Source of the DNA: Winogradskyella endarachnes
GTDB taxonomy: Bacteria; Bacteroidota; Bacteroidia; Flavobacteriales; Flavobacteriaceae
DNA: 64,000 bases
Assembly (NCBI RefSeq): GCF_009741275.1
Contig: NZ_WOWS01000003.1
Coordinates: forward strand, 186,001 to 250,000
Reading direction: 5' to 3'
The translations under genes and the position numbers were made by a program. The notes beneath the pieces are model-generated. The model was not told the origin of the DNA. It did no database searches and saw nothing but the letters and a program-made list of their open reading frames with translations. Every line of letters begins with the position of its first letter. Position 1 is the first letter of the stretch. Shown here piece after piece: positions 52,226 through 61,226 of this stretch.

Positions 52226-52513
52226 ATGAAAAAATCAGTCTACTTAGCAACTTTTTTATCGTTGCTCTCAACATCACTTTTTGCTCAAATTGGGGGAATT
52301 GAAGATTCCGTTAATGATGTGGGCGATACCATACGTACCATATTCCCAATTTTACTTGGTGTCATCTTTCTAGTTGGATTCCTATTTAATGCGGGACATT
52401 TCTTTGGGGAAAACGCAGACCTAAAAAAAGGTATAACTAGAGTGCTTGTGTTTGTTTTGATTGCTGGCGCAGTAGTCGGCATCTTTACATATTTAATAGG
52501 CATCGTAGTATAA
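52226..52513 (+). CDS. Conjugal transfer pilin-like protein, VirB2/TraE (DUF4134) type
   Basis: 95 residues: signal peptide (ending LFAQ), then two hydrophobic segments (TIFPILLGVIFLVGFLF and ITRVLVFVLIAGAVVGIFTY) joined by a short polar loop, the VirB2 layout. First gene of the type IV secretion operon. Gene order (B2, B3, B4) supports the call. Confidence 0.78.
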   Translation: MKKSVYLATFLSLLSTSLFAQIGGIEDSVNDVGDTIRTIFPILLGVIFLVGFLFNAGHFFGENADLKKGITRVLVFVLIAGAVVGIFTYLIGIVV

Positions 52514-52518
52514 ATGAA

Positions 52519-52531
52519 CCCTCATCGAGGG
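52519..52531 (+). repeat. Miniature junction hairpin 1 (B2-B3)
   Basis: CCCTC-ATC-GAGGG: a 5-bp stem with 3-nt loop 6 bp after the upstream stop and 19 bp before the ATG of the next gene. One of four such structures in the tra operon. Confidence 0.6.
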
Positions 52532-52549
52532 CTTTATTATAAAAGCTGT

Positions 52550-52834
52550 ATGAAGAAATTCGAAGTCTATAAAAACATTAGAAAAAGGGCGGTCATTTTT
52601 GGGCTGCCTATTTCCCTGTTCGCCCTAATGATGGTTTCCATTTTAGCTTCGCTGCTCATTATCATCTTTTCTTTCAGCTTCGGGATAATAATTGGCGTTC
52701 TCGTTTTTAATGCTGCCTTATATGTAGCCCTCACGAGAATAACACATAACCCACAATTATTTCAAATGGCTAAAGCCTTTCCAAGAATAATAAGTAACAA
52801 AAGAAATTCTGGATTCGATTATGAACAAGATTAA
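52550..52834 (+). CDS. Conjugal transfer protein, VirB3/TraF (DUF4133) type
   Basis: 94 residues with two close hydrophobic segments (IFGLPISLFALMMVSILASL and IIIGVLVFNAALYVALT, in part) and a polar C-terminus. The start at 52550 (MKKFEVYKNIRKRA) is preferred to 52514, which would translate the hairpin. It overlaps the VirB4 gene by 14 bp. Confidence 0.8.
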   Translation: MKKFEVYKNIRKRAVIFGLPISLFALMMVSILASLLIIIFSFSFGIIIGVLVFNAALYVALTRITHNPQLFQMAKAFPRIISNKRNSGFDYEQD

Positions 52835-55223
52835 TCTTTCGGCATATCAACCTATTGCGGATATTCAAGACAATATCATATTTGCCAATAATGGCAACGT
52901 TGTCCTATGCTATGAAGGAACATTGCCAGAAATTTATGCCCTATCCGAAAAGGATTTTGAAGATATACACGGTGCTTGGTTTCAGGCTTTGAAATCATTG
53001 CCAATTGGTACAGTAGTACAAAAACAGGATATCTACCTTAAAAAAACATATTCTTCAGAAGAACTTCCAAATACAACGTTTTTAGAAAAGGCGACACACG
53101 ACCATTTCAAGGGTCGTAATTATATGGAACATCGTTGCTTTTTATTCTTTACGCTCACTAAGAACAAGGCTCTAAATAATTCAAAATATGTCAATCCTTT
53201 TCGTAAAGTTTCGAAAGGGATTGTTCAACAATTAGATGACAACGTTAAGAGCTTCATTGGCTCGGTTAGTGATTCGGTTTCCTTTATAAACAATAGCCGA
53301 AAAATGACCTTTGTCCCGCTTAAAGCGAAAGAAATACAACAATTAACCAATGGCTATTTCAACGGATTCAACGAAGGCTTTGATACGGATATCATATTAG
53401 ATAAAAAAAGCGTCAATATAGGCGAAAACCATTTTGATGCCCTGGCTATCAATAGCGAACTGTGCTTTGGCGAAAGTGTACAGAGTAGCAAGACCAATGA
53501 GAAATTCACTTCTGACGATTTTGTGTTTCATCAAGGGTTTATTGATGGCTTAGGGCTTACGCTGAACGAAAACCACATCGTTAATCAAATCTTGTATTTG
53601 GATGACAAACAAAAGTGGCGCAAGCTGCTAGATAAGAAAGTTGAAGAACTTAATAAAAGTTCCAACTTCGGTTCACAGAACAAAGTGATACTTGGCAAAA
53701 TTCAGCACATACTGGACCAAATTAATGCTGATGATAATGCTCGCATAATTCGAGGTCATTTAAGCATTGTCTATTGGGACAAGAACCCAGAAAATTTGAG
53801 TCGAATCGGTTCAAAAATCAAAACCGAGTTTAAGGAACTGGACATTATACCATATTACCCACGAGGCGAAGAACGCAAAAACTACATACTAAATAGTTAC
53901 TGTTGTTTTTCTTCCAACTTTTCGAATAATGATTTATATGTAACGGATTTAAAACACGCCCTTTGTTTGTTCATTAATAACACCAACTATAATTCAGATG
54001 CTACCGGAATCATCTTCAATGACAGGGAACACAATGTTCCGGTTCTAAAAGATGTTTGGGACGAGCGTAAGAAACGAATCAAAGCACGAAACTTTGCCAT
54101 TTTTGCCCCAACGGGCGAGGGTAAATCCTTTTTAGCCAATAACATTTTACGCCAGTATTTTGAAAGCGGTGTTCGATTGGTCATTATCGACCTTGGTGGT
54201 TCCTATACCAAGTTTGCCAAACTCTATCCTGAGAAATACACCGTGCTTCGGTATGAAAGTGGCAAAAATCTCGGTATCAATCCATTTTATATAAGTGATG
54301 TAAACGACCTCACACCTGAACGTTTGGAAGACTTATCAGTATTCTTGTTTGAATTGTTCGCTTCAGATTTAAAAGTGACCAAGGCACAATCAGTTTCGGT
54401 TAAAAAGATACTGTGCCACTATTATAATAACACTTCAGAAAATCATTCGCTGGATGGTTTTTACAATTTTATAGAGCGGAATCAGAAAGACCTTCTGAAC
54501 ACCCTAAAAATCCATCCCGACTATTTCAATGTTACGAGCTTTTTGCACGTAATGTCCGAATATGTCGGCGATGGTCTATATAGCTTCCTCTTTGAAGTAA
54601 GCGAAGACCTGACCTATAAAATCGAAGACAAACGATTGATTGTTTTTGAACTGGATGAAGTAAAGGATAACAAGGAAATCCTATCCGTAATGCTGAAGCT
54701 GATAAAATCGGCTATCCAAAGAACAATTTGGAAGAATCGTGCTGAAAAAGGCATCATCCTTTTCGATGAGTTTGCAAAGCAACTGAAGTTTGACAATGTA
54801 TTGGAAAGTGTAGAATTCTACTACCAAGCTATCCGTAAACAAAATGGTGCGATTGGGATTATTCTTCAATCCATAAACCAGCTTCCCAATAACTCAACAT
54901 CAGCTAGCATATTAGAGAATACGCAGGTCATTTACAGCCTTAACAACGAAAAAGGCTATGACGAATTGGTCAAAAGGCTCAACCTCTCAAGTCATGACTT
55001 GAACCAATTAAAGTCCATCAAAAATAATCTTTCCGGACCACGAAAGTACACCGAAATGTTTATCAAGATTGGGAAGGAAAGCAACATCTTTCGGCTTGAA
55101 GTTCCTAAAGAAGTCTATGCAGCTTATTTAACCGATGGCCAGGAAAATGAGGAAATAATGAAGCTCTACAATGAGCATCACGATATGGAAAAAGCAATAA
55201 TTCAATTCACATGTAAAACATAA
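52821..55223 (+). CDS. traG: Conjugation ATPase, VirB4/TraG type
   Basis: An 800-residue ATPase that powers the transfer channel. The Walker A motif APTGEGKS is at about residue 429, Walker B is IILFDEFAKQL (about 650), and LQSINQLPNNSTSASILENT is typical of VirB4 proteins. The front half (1-400) is the TraG-N region. It overlaps VirB3 and precedes the VirB5-like gene by 4 bp. Confidence 0.93.
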   Translation: MNKINLSAYQPIADIQDNIIFANNGNVVLCYEGTLPEIYALSEKDFEDIHGAWFQALKSLPIGTVVQKQDIYLKKTYSSEELPNTTFLEKATHDHFKGRNYMEHRCFLFFTLTKNKALNNSKYVNPFRKVSKGIVQQLDDNVKSFIGSVSDSVSFINNSRKMTFVPLKAKEIQQLTNGYFNGFNEGFDTDIILDKKSVNIGENHFDALAINSELCFGESVQSSKTNEKFTSDDFVFHQGFIDGLGLTLNENHIVNQILYLDDKQKWRKLLDKKVEELNKSSNFGSQNKVILGKIQHILDQINADDNARIIRGHLSIVYWDKNPENLSRIGSKIKTEFKELDIIPYYPRGEERKNYILNSYCCFSSNFSNNDLYVTDLKHALCLFINNTNYNSDATGIIFNDREHNVPVLKDVWDERKKRIKARNFAIFAPTGEGKSFLANNILRQYFESGVRLVIIDLGGSYTKFAKLYPEKYTVLRYESGKNLGINPFYISDVNDLTPERLEDLSVFLFELFASDLKVTKAQSVSVKKILCHYYNNTSENHSLDGFYNFIERNQKDLLNTLKIHPDYFNVTSFLHVMSEYVGDGLYSFLFEVSEDLTYKIEDKRLIVFELDEVKDNKEILSVMLKLIKSAIQRTIWKNRAEKGIILFDEFAKQLKFDNVLESVEFYYQAIRKQNGAIGIILQSINQLPNNSTSASILENTQVIYSLNNEKGYDELVKRLNLSSHDLNQLKSIKNNLSGPRKYTEMFIKIGKESNIFRLEVPKEVYAAYLTDGQENEEIMKLYNEHHDMEKAIIQFTCKT

Positions 55224-55227
55224 TATT

Positions 55228-55815
55228 ATGAAGACAAAAATCAAAACAATCTTGTTAGGGCTATTCTTAATGGTTGGCCTTTTATTGCCTAACGGTGCTA
55301 CCGCTCAGGGGATGCCAGTTTATGACAATACCAACTTTATCAGTTTGGTAAAATCGCTTGTGGAATCGGCAAAACAGACCTCTCAACTTATCCAGTCCGT
55401 AAAGTTCTTGAAAGATGCGAAAGAGGCAATTGAGAAAGTGTCAAGTGTTGTGCAACAACTTAGGGCAGTTGAAGAAATAGCAGCTAACAATCAACGCCTT
55501 ATCAATGTAATGCAAAACGATTTGCGGGATATTTTAAACTCGCCTTACATCAAACCAGAGGAAGTTACACGAGTTGCGGAATCATTTGATGCGATTGTTC
55601 AAAACTCTTTGGACACGGTTGAATTTATGGGCGAAATTTTATCTAGTGATAATCTAAAAATGTCCGATGCTGAACGTGCTGAAGTTTTAAAGCAGAAAGA
55701 AAAAGAATCTAAGGAAATGGTTTCAAATATTCAAACAAGAACGAAACGCTACAAGGATATTATATCCTTCAGAAAAATGCAGGACAAAATTAATAATAGA
55801 GAAACAGATTACTAA
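55228..55815 (+). CDS. Conjugal transfer protein, TraI (DUF4141)/VirB5-like
   Basis: 195 residues with a signal peptide (LFLMVGLLLPNGATAQ) and long helices (residues 45-190), consistent with the periplasmic DUF4141 protein of CTnDOT-type systems. The position between VirB4 and the VirB6-like membrane protein is as expected. I give it by context and helical pattern. Confidence 0.68.
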   Translation: MKTKIKTILLGLFLMVGLLLPNGATAQGMPVYDNTNFISLVKSLVESAKQTSQLIQSVKFLKDAKEAIEKVSSVVQQLRAVEEIAANNQRLINVMQNDLRDILNSPYIKPEEVTRVAESFDAIVQNSLDTVEFMGEILSSDNLKMSDAERAEVLKQKEKESKEMVSNIQTRTKRYKDIISFRKMQDKINNRETDY

Positions 55816-55817
55816 TA

Positions 55818-56660
55818 ATGACCGCAGCCATACTTTTAGGGATTGGACTGGAATACATTGATGCAGTATTTCAAACCATACAGAACAGTAGCTTTTCGCA
55901 ATATACTATTGCAGGAATGAAAACGCTTGCTGTATTGTTCTTTCTGGTCAATATCCTAAAAAAATATAATGAAGGTATTGCGGATAAGGATGGTTATACT
56001 TGGGGATTAAGTCCGGGGGAATTGACCAAGAATTTTGCCATTGTACTTCTGGTTATATTTTCAACGCAGGTTTTAGGCTTTTTTGATGGCATCTTGGTTT
56101 CCATAGAAGCGCAATATCGTGGTACAGCACCAGCTTTATTGCCATTACAGATGCAGGATATTCCTATAGAAGAAGAAATAAATTTTTTAGAGGCCGCTCA
56201 AGCGGCAATGGCCTTATTATATGAAGCTCTTGTCACACCACTTTACGGATTCAAAATATTTGCATTTATCATTAGCCTTATCCTTTGGATTTTGGATTTG
56301 TTCATCTACCCGTTGTTTCTTGCTGAACGCTACTTTTTATTGGGTATAATGCAAGCCTTTTTCCCGCTGGTTATAAGTCTAGCAGTTTTTGAAAAATTCC
56401 GTTCGCTTGCTTACACATTTTTCAAGTTATATGCCGCGGTTTATATGTTGGTGCCTGCATTCTTTCTGGTTAATGTATTTGTAAACGCCCTCTATACTGA
56501 AATCAATACGAATTTCTGGACAAACCTTTTTGGGACAGATGTCGGCCAGGGCTTTTTTGCACCTGTGGTTCAGCTAGGGTCAGTTTGTTTCATTGTTTTT
56601 CTAAAGTTCAAATTATATAAACGCGCCACTTCGTTTACCCTCAGATTATTTACTGCCTAG
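55818..56660 (+). CDS. traJ: Conjugal transfer membrane protein, TraJ/VirB6-like
   Basis: 280 residues with about seven hydrophobic segments (MKTLAVLFFLVNILKK; LTKNFAIVLLVIFSTQVLGF; FKIFAFIISLILWILDLF; FIYPLFLAERYFLLGIMQAF) and the channel-protein pattern of VirB6/TrbL. It starts 2 bp after the TraI-like stop; the TAG stop forms the loop of junction hairpin 2. Confidence 0.82.
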   Translation: MTAAILLGIGLEYIDAVFQTIQNSSFSQYTIAGMKTLAVLFFLVNILKKYNEGIADKDGYTWGLSPGELTKNFAIVLLVIFSTQVLGFFDGILVSIEAQYRGTAPALLPLQMQDIPIEEEINFLEAAQAAMALLYEALVTPLYGFKIFAFIISLILWILDLFIYPLFLAERYFLLGIMQAFFPLVISLAVFEKFRSLAYTFFKLYAAVYMLVPAFFLVNVFVNALYTEINTNFWTNLFGTDVGQGFFAPVVQLGSVCFIVFLKFKLYKRATSFTLRLFTA

Positions 56661-56665
56661 GGCAG
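56653..56665 (+). repeat. Miniature junction hairpin 2 (TraJ-TraK)
   Basis: CTGCC-TAG-GGCAG: a 5-bp stem with the traJ stop codon itself as the loop, followed by an A/T-rich leader (ATTAAAC) and the traK ATG 15 bp later. Confidence 0.65.
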
Positions 56666-56680
56666 ATTAAACATATAAAT

Positions 56681-57295
56681 ATGAAAACACCATATAAGAA
56701 CATATACAACGTCTTAAAGTTGAACAGATTTATCGTGTTGGCAGTTGTCATTTTTGCGATGCTATCGAGCACCTTTTCACTTTGGATGGCTTTTAAGACG
56801 AATAAAGAAGCACTTAATAGTGCCTTTGCCATTAATACCGATGGCAGTATTATTCCGCTGAAGCTTGTTACCCAAAAAGAAAATTTCAAAGTAGAGGCAT
56901 TGGCGCATTTGGACCTGTTCCACAACTACTTCTATAATATCGATGCCAGTAACTACGAACGGAATCTTGAAAAGGCGCTTTGGTTAGGCAATAGTTCTGT
57001 GGACAACTTGTATCGTCAGAAAAAAGCCGATGGTGTCTATAATCGATTGCTGCAATACTCACTTGTTCAAAAAGTACTAAGTATTGATTCACAAATCGAA
57101 GAACAAAACGGAACATACGTCTTTAGAACGATTACAGTATTTGAAATCAATAGAGGTTCAATAATTGACACCTACGAACTCGTTTCTAGTGGAAATTTAA
57201 TTCCAGTTGATAGAAACTTTCCAAACAACCCACACGGCTTGTTGATTACGAACTATTTCGAGAACACCTTAAAAAAGATAAACGATGAAAGTTGA
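56681..57295 (+). CDS. traK: Conjugal transfer protein TraK, VirB8-like
   Basis: 204 residues: a cytoplasmic start, one membrane segment (FIVLAVVIFAMLSSTFSLWM) and a periplasmic NTF2-like domain. KALWLGNSSVDNLYRQKKADGVYNRLLQYS (in parts) is characteristic of TraK. It would bridge inner membrane and outer components of the channel. TraM follows 30 bp downstream with hairpin 3 between. Confidence 0.85.
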   Translation: MKTPYKNIYNVLKLNRFIVLAVVIFAMLSSTFSLWMAFKTNKEALNSAFAINTDGSIIPLKLVTQKENFKVEALAHLDLFHNYFYNIDASNYERNLEKALWLGNSSVDNLYRQKKADGVYNRLLQYSLVQKVLSIDSQIEEQNGTYVFRTITVFEINRGSIIDTYELVSSGNLIPVDRNFPNNPHGLLITNYFENTLKKINDES

Positions 57296-57308
57296 GCCGA
57301 TAATCGGC
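57296..57308 (+). repeat. Miniature junction hairpin 3 (TraK-TraM)
   Basis: GCCGA-TAA-TCGGC, starting on the base after the traK stop, followed by ATTTAAAAACCACA and the traM ATG. It differs from hairpin 4 by a compensatory pair (G-C for C-G at stem position 4). Confidence 0.65.
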
Positions 57309-57325
57309 ATTTAAAAACCACAATT

Positions 57326-58255
57326 ATGAAATTAGAAAAAAACAAAATAGTATTTGCTGCGGTATTGGCTGTGATTTTCATATTTCTCATTTCCTATTCA
57401 ATGATGGTTATGGGCGATGACGAAAGTGAGAACGAAAACCTTGAACAGACCTTGGTTCCGGACTTGGATGAAAACCAAAAAGAATACGATTCCAAGCTTG
57501 ATGCTATCAATGACCTAAAGGAAGTGCGCGAGAATAACGCACCCAGCATCTACGATGAAAAACTTTTGGATTCCACAGGTCTTTACAATCCGGATTTGCC
57601 GGAACTTGAAAAAGAACGCATTGTGGATAGTATATACAATGCAGGTAAAATTCAATACTCTGACAAGAAATACAGAAACTTAGGGCAAAAGAAAGTTGTG
57701 AAAAAGAGCGCACAACAAATCGATTCAGCCGAAATAAAACGAGAACAAAAAATTCAAGCCAAAGAATTAGGATTAGAACATCAATTATTCTTTGCTGCTT
57801 CGCCAAAACCAAATGAAGTTTCAATTATTGGTAATACAGATGAAATGATATATGTGGTTGTCGATGGCGACCAGGTTGTTAAAGCAAACACTAGATTGCG
57901 GATGCGTCTTACCAAATCAGCTACTATTAATGGTAAGTTGATGCCAAAGAATACACCAGTTTTTGGTTTTATAAGCTTTCAGCCAAATCGTGCTTTAATC
58001 GAAATTGAGAACATAAAGCATCATCCTACCAAGCTAAAGGCATTCGATTTGCTCGATGGTAGCGAAGGTATCTATGTAGAAAACAATTTTAGGGCTGAAG
58101 CTACCACAGAAGTTTTGGATGATGTTATTGGTGATATCAATATTCCGACTGTTCCGCAAGTAGGTGGAATTACACAGGTATTTAGACGTCGTAATCGAAG
58201 CGTTAAAGTAACTGTGCTCAACAACTACAAATTAATTCTAAAACCAAAATTATGA
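57326..58255 (+). CDS. traM: Conjugative transposon protein TraM, VirB10-like
   Basis: 309 residues: short N-terminus, one membrane anchor (IVFAAVLAVIFIFLISYSMMVMG), a helical periplasmic stalk (residues 35-150) and a C-terminal VirB10-like beta domain (VVDGDQVVKANTRLRMRLTK; LMPKNTPVFGFISFQPNRA). VirB10 spans both membranes as the channel core. Its stop is followed by hairpin 4. Confidence 0.88.
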   Translation: MKLEKNKIVFAAVLAVIFIFLISYSMMVMGDDESENENLEQTLVPDLDENQKEYDSKLDAINDLKEVRENNAPSIYDEKLLDSTGLYNPDLPELEKERIVDSIYNAGKIQYSDKKYRNLGQKKVVKKSAQQIDSAEIKREQKIQAKELGLEHQLFFAASPKPNEVSIIGNTDEMIYVVVDGDQVVKANTRLRMRLTKSATINGKLMPKNTPVFGFISFQPNRALIEIENIKHHPTKLKAFDLLDGSEGIYVENNFRAEATTEVLDDVIGDINIPTVPQVGGITQVFRRRNRSVKVTVLNNYKLILKPKL

Positions 58256-58256
58256 G

Positions 58257-58269
58257 GCCCATAATGGGC
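58257..58269 (+). repeat. Miniature junction hairpin 4 (TraM-TraN)
   Basis: GCCCA-TAA-TGGGC, two bases after the traM stop, followed by ATTTAAAAACGCACTC and the traN ATG. Near-copy of hairpin 3 with the stem preserved by covariation. Confidence 0.65.
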
Positions 58270-58287
58270 ATTTAAAAACGCACTCTT

Positions 58288-59118
58288 ATGAAAAAGTATA
58301 TTATAATTTCAGCCCTCATTATTTCCGCTTTCGTGAAAGCACAAATAAACGTAACATTAGATACCATTTATGCAAACGATACTAAAAACGTTGCGCTATT
58401 TTTTCCAGAACCCATAAGACAAGGCATAACCGGTTCGGATAATTTTGTCTTTAGTTATAATCGTGAAAAAGAACAATATTTTGGATTACTTCAGGCAAAG
58501 CCCGGAAAGGAAAGTAATCTGCTGGTAGTCAATAGAAATGGTGCAATTTTTTCGTATATTGTAAGATACAAAAAGCAGCTGTCAAAGCTCAATTATTTTA
58601 TCCCATTATCAAATAGTATTGGTAATGAGAAGCCAATCGTACCCGATTCGATTCAGGTTGTAACTTCTGAAAAAAATATAGATAACAGAACCTACTATTA
58701 TCAAAAATTCTGCACCTATCTTCTTAACAGAAACCAACGTATCGGTCGGATTAAGAAGCGCACGCAGGGCATCGTCTTGACCGTTGAGAATATTGTTTTT
58801 GATAAAGAAGAACTCTATTTTGTAATCCAGATTGAGAATAATTCTACGTTGGATTACGATTTGAATTTCTTGAACCTTTCCATCGAGACTCGACAAAAAG
58901 GGAAAAGGAAATCCTTACAGAGTTTATATCAAGAACCTATTTACAAGCACCATTTGCCGTCAAAAATTGCAGAAGGTAAAATGGTAAGGTTGGTTTATGT
59001 AATGTCTAAATTCTCGTTGTCCAATGACCGTAGGGCAATTTTAGAATTGAACGAGAAAGATGGTGAACGCAATATAAAACTGAACATATCACACAGATAT
59101 ATCAATAACCCAAATTAA
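58288..59118 (+). CDS. traN: Conjugative transposon protein TraN, VirB9-like (DUF4138)
   Basis: 276 residues with a signal peptide (IIISALIISAFVKAQ) and the beta-rich DUF4138 fold (NVALFFPEPIRQGITGSDNFVFSYN; LQAKPGKESNLLVVNRNGAIFSY in part). It is the periplasmic/outer ring partner of TraM. It contains a one-mismatch copy of GCTTTCGCGAAAGC at 58327-58340. Confidence 0.87.
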   Translation: MKKYIIISALIISAFVKAQINVTLDTIYANDTKNVALFFPEPIRQGITGSDNFVFSYNREKEQYFGLLQAKPGKESNLLVVNRNGAIFSYIVRYKKQLSKLNYFIPLSNSIGNEKPIVPDSIQVVTSEKNIDNRTYYYQKFCTYLLNRNQRIGRIKKRTQGIVLTVENIVFDKEELYFVIQIENNSTLDYDLNFLNLSIETRQKGKRKSLQSLYQEPIYKHHLPSKIAEGKMVRLVYVMSKFSLSNDRRAILELNEKDGERNIKLNISHRYINNPN

Positions 59119-59125
59119 TAATATT

Positions 59126-59488
59126 ATGAAAAGATTAGTCATTTGCTCACTCGTACTTTTATTCATTTCTTGCTCTGAAACCAAGAATATGTTGCCATAA
59201 GAAACCGTAAAAACTGTTGTAAAGAGTTTTTATGCCAAGGATAATAATACTTAAAAAAAACATACAACTTCTGACGGTTATGATAGTTTAATGATGATTC
59301 AGGGTTTAGTGCCAGACGTTGATAATGATGCAAAGGTTACAATATCAGATGAAGTTATTGAGACCGATACTGCGTGGGTCAAATACAGTTCTAATTATGA
59401 TAATAAGCCTGGTATCTTCAAACTCATCAAAGAAGGTGGTAAATGGAAAGTGACCAGCAAAGGACCGAGAGAGAAAGGGCCTTTTTAA
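59126..59488 (+). pseudogene. Small lipoprotein gene broken by two in-frame TAA codons
   Basis: ATG at 59126 opens MKRLVICSLVLLFISCSETK, a clear lipobox (FISC). The frame runs to 59488 (120 codons) and is kept throughout, but TAA occurs at 59198-59200 (codon 25) and 59252-59254 (codon 43). The rest, ending GGKWKVTSKGPREKGPF, is a DUF4878-like periplasmic lipoprotein in style. It follows traN by 7 bp, so it was probably the next gene of the operon. Each stop is one base from a sense codon. Confidence 0.8.
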
Positions 59489-59491
59489 TGG

Positions 59492-60541
59492 TTAATCTTT
59501 TAGTTCAACACTAACATAATCAAAATAGATTTTCAATTTTTTCTTTACGAAATTCAAATAATCAATTTCATCTTGGTTAGGCGGGTACTGTCCTGCAATG
59601 AACAATAATTTTGTTCTATCGTCATCGTCCTTTTGCACATATGATATAATTTGACCTAAACCCTCTCTAATGCAATCAGAGGCAAAGGCCGATGACTTTA
59701 CTTCATAGAAATGAATTTCATTTTCTAATTTAACTTTTATGTCAACATAATTTTCCTCAAGTATAACGTTGTTCTTACCGTATTTTTGTTCCAGCTGCTT
59801 CTGTAGTATTTCTTGAATTTTGTTGTGTTTTTGTTCTGCAATGTAACTGGTGCTTCCCCTTCTTTTCTGTTTAGATGAACTTCGCAATTTAGTTCCCTTT
59901 CTGTTGGTTTTTCTCTTTTTTCCGGTGTTTGTCGTTTTTCCGATATCACGACCAAATTTCTCATACAGAAAATCAGTAAATTGATATATTGATAAATGAG
60001 ATGGTTTATTGGCAATAATCAAATTCTGAATTTCAGAAGTTTTAGTTTTTCTAGTAACATTTAACCCATAATGTTCAGCAATTTTATGAAGTACGGCTTT
60101 CTTAAAAATTGGAATCAATCTTTCGTTTGAATATAGATAGGCTATTTTCCATTTTACAAAAAGAGTTAGATGTAAATCATCAATTTTTTCAAAGTCTCCC
60201 TTTTCGGAATATTCAATAATCTTTAAGATTTCAGCTTTTACGTTTTCAAATGCTTCTTTTCTATTCTCTCCATAGTAACGTTGCCAGGAATAAAGATTGT
60301 CGTTTATTAAGTTTTTTGGGTTTGCATTTGGGTCACTTCGTTTATAAATTCCAAACTTACTAGAGTTTATACCCTTAATACTTCCCAGAGCTCTAGTTTT
60401 GGTTTCCAACCATTGGCAGAATGTATCTTTATTTCCAACCGAAACATACTGTTCTATGTTCATAGATTTGATAGTCTCGATGCCCCACTTCTCAAGAAAT
60501 TCGTTGAGTATTTCCCTTGATAATTCAGTATTATTTTCCAA
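59492..60541 (-). CDS. McrB-N-like domain fused to a PD-(D/E)XK nuclease
   Basis: 349 residues. The first half (about 10-155) resembles the N-terminal domain often found in McrB-type proteins: FCQWLETKTRALGSIKGINS, SWQRYYGENRKEAF, then KWKIAYLYSNERLIPIFK. A basic linker (201-228) follows. The C-terminal domain has the PD-(D/E)XK pattern: Asp 267 in YVDIKVK, Glu 280-Val-Lys 282 in HFYEVKSS, and IREGLGQIISY as the helix after it. No GTPase domain is present, unlike McrB. A role as methylation-sensing or DNA-cutting effector is inferred from this and from its place after a methyltransferase. Confidence 0.7.
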   Translation of the reverse strand: MENNTELSREILNEFLEKWGIETIKSMNIEQYVSVGNKDTFCQWLETKTRALGSIKGINSSKFGIYKRSDPNANPKNLINDNLYSWQRYYGENRKEAFENVKAEILKIIEYSEKGDFEKIDDLHLTLFVKWKIAYLYSNERLIPIFKKAVLHKIAEHYGLNVTRKTKTSEIQNLIIANKPSHLSIYQFTDFLYEKFGRDIGKTTNTGKKRKTNRKGTKLRSSSKQKRRGSTSYIAEQKHNKIQEILQKQLEQKYGKNNVILEENYVDIKVKLENEIHFYEVKSSAFASDCIREGLGQIISYVQKDDDDRTKLLFIAGQYPPNQDEIDYLNFVKKKLKIYFDYVSVELKD

Positions 60542-60602
60542 ATGAAATTATGGTATTAGTTAAAGTCTTTTCGGAAAGTAAAAACACCTCTTTTATAAAC
60601 CT

Positions 60603-61223
60603 TTAGGCACTATTTAAAGAAGTGAAATCAAACATAAAGTGTTTTATTACCATATTGTCAGGGTGCTCTGATTCATAATAGTCCTTGTGCAGATGATTCT
60701 TCTCTTTTTCTAAAAATTCAGGCTCTCTTTTATCCTTCTTCAGAAGTTTATTTATTCCATAAACAGACTTGTGTAATTTACCTTCAACAACGTAACCTAG
60801 TAGACAACCATTATCGTATTTGCCAGATAAAAAATTATTGATTCCGGTATCTATATATCGCCGTTTTAATGTTGAACTTTTCTCTTTCAAGTTCTTTGCT
60901 TCCATATGATACACATATTCAAGTTTTGAGTTTATAACTGCAAAACTAAGGTCAATTCTGGGTAGCTTAGCAGCAAAGCCTTTTTCCTTCTTTTTGTCTT
61001 CTTTAGGAAGATGTTTCTCTACATTAGAATGAATGTTCCATTCAAGTCTAAGAGGATTATTATTAATATGTTGATGAAGCTCTGAGGTGATGTCATTTTC
61101 ATCCCAGTTGAGCTTGATGACCTTAGTTTCCATAGCTGAAACATAAGACTCTGTTATTAACTGAAAGCATCTATTTTCAAAGCTTTCGCGAAAGCTATTT
61201 CCTATATCCTTATAAAGCCCCAT
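60603..61223 (-). CDS. Predicted PD-(D/E)XK-type protein next to methyltransferase
   Basis: 206 residues, family not recognised. A nuclease-like core is visible: PRIDLSFAVINSKLEYVYHMEAKNL, with Asp 91, Glu 108 and Lys 110 in D...ExK spacing, and an acidic helix near the N-terminus (SFRESFENRCFQLITE). The gene begins 3 bp after the methyltransferase stop, so it is surely co-transcribed. It carries a perfect 16-bp palindrome AGCTTTCGCGAAAGCT (61181-61196). Could be the restriction subunit of a type II-like system. Confidence 0.65.
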   Translation of the reverse strand: MGLYKDIGNSFRESFENRCFQLITESYVSAMETKVIKLNWDENDITSELHQHINNNPLRLEWNIHSNVEKHLPKEDKKKEKGFAAKLPRIDLSFAVINSKLEYVYHMEAKNLKEKSSTLKRRYIDTGINNFLSGKYDNGCLLGYVVEGKLHKSVYGINKLLKKDKREPEFLEKEKNHLHKDYYESEHPDNMVIKHFMFDFTSLNSA

Positions 61224-61226
61224 ATA

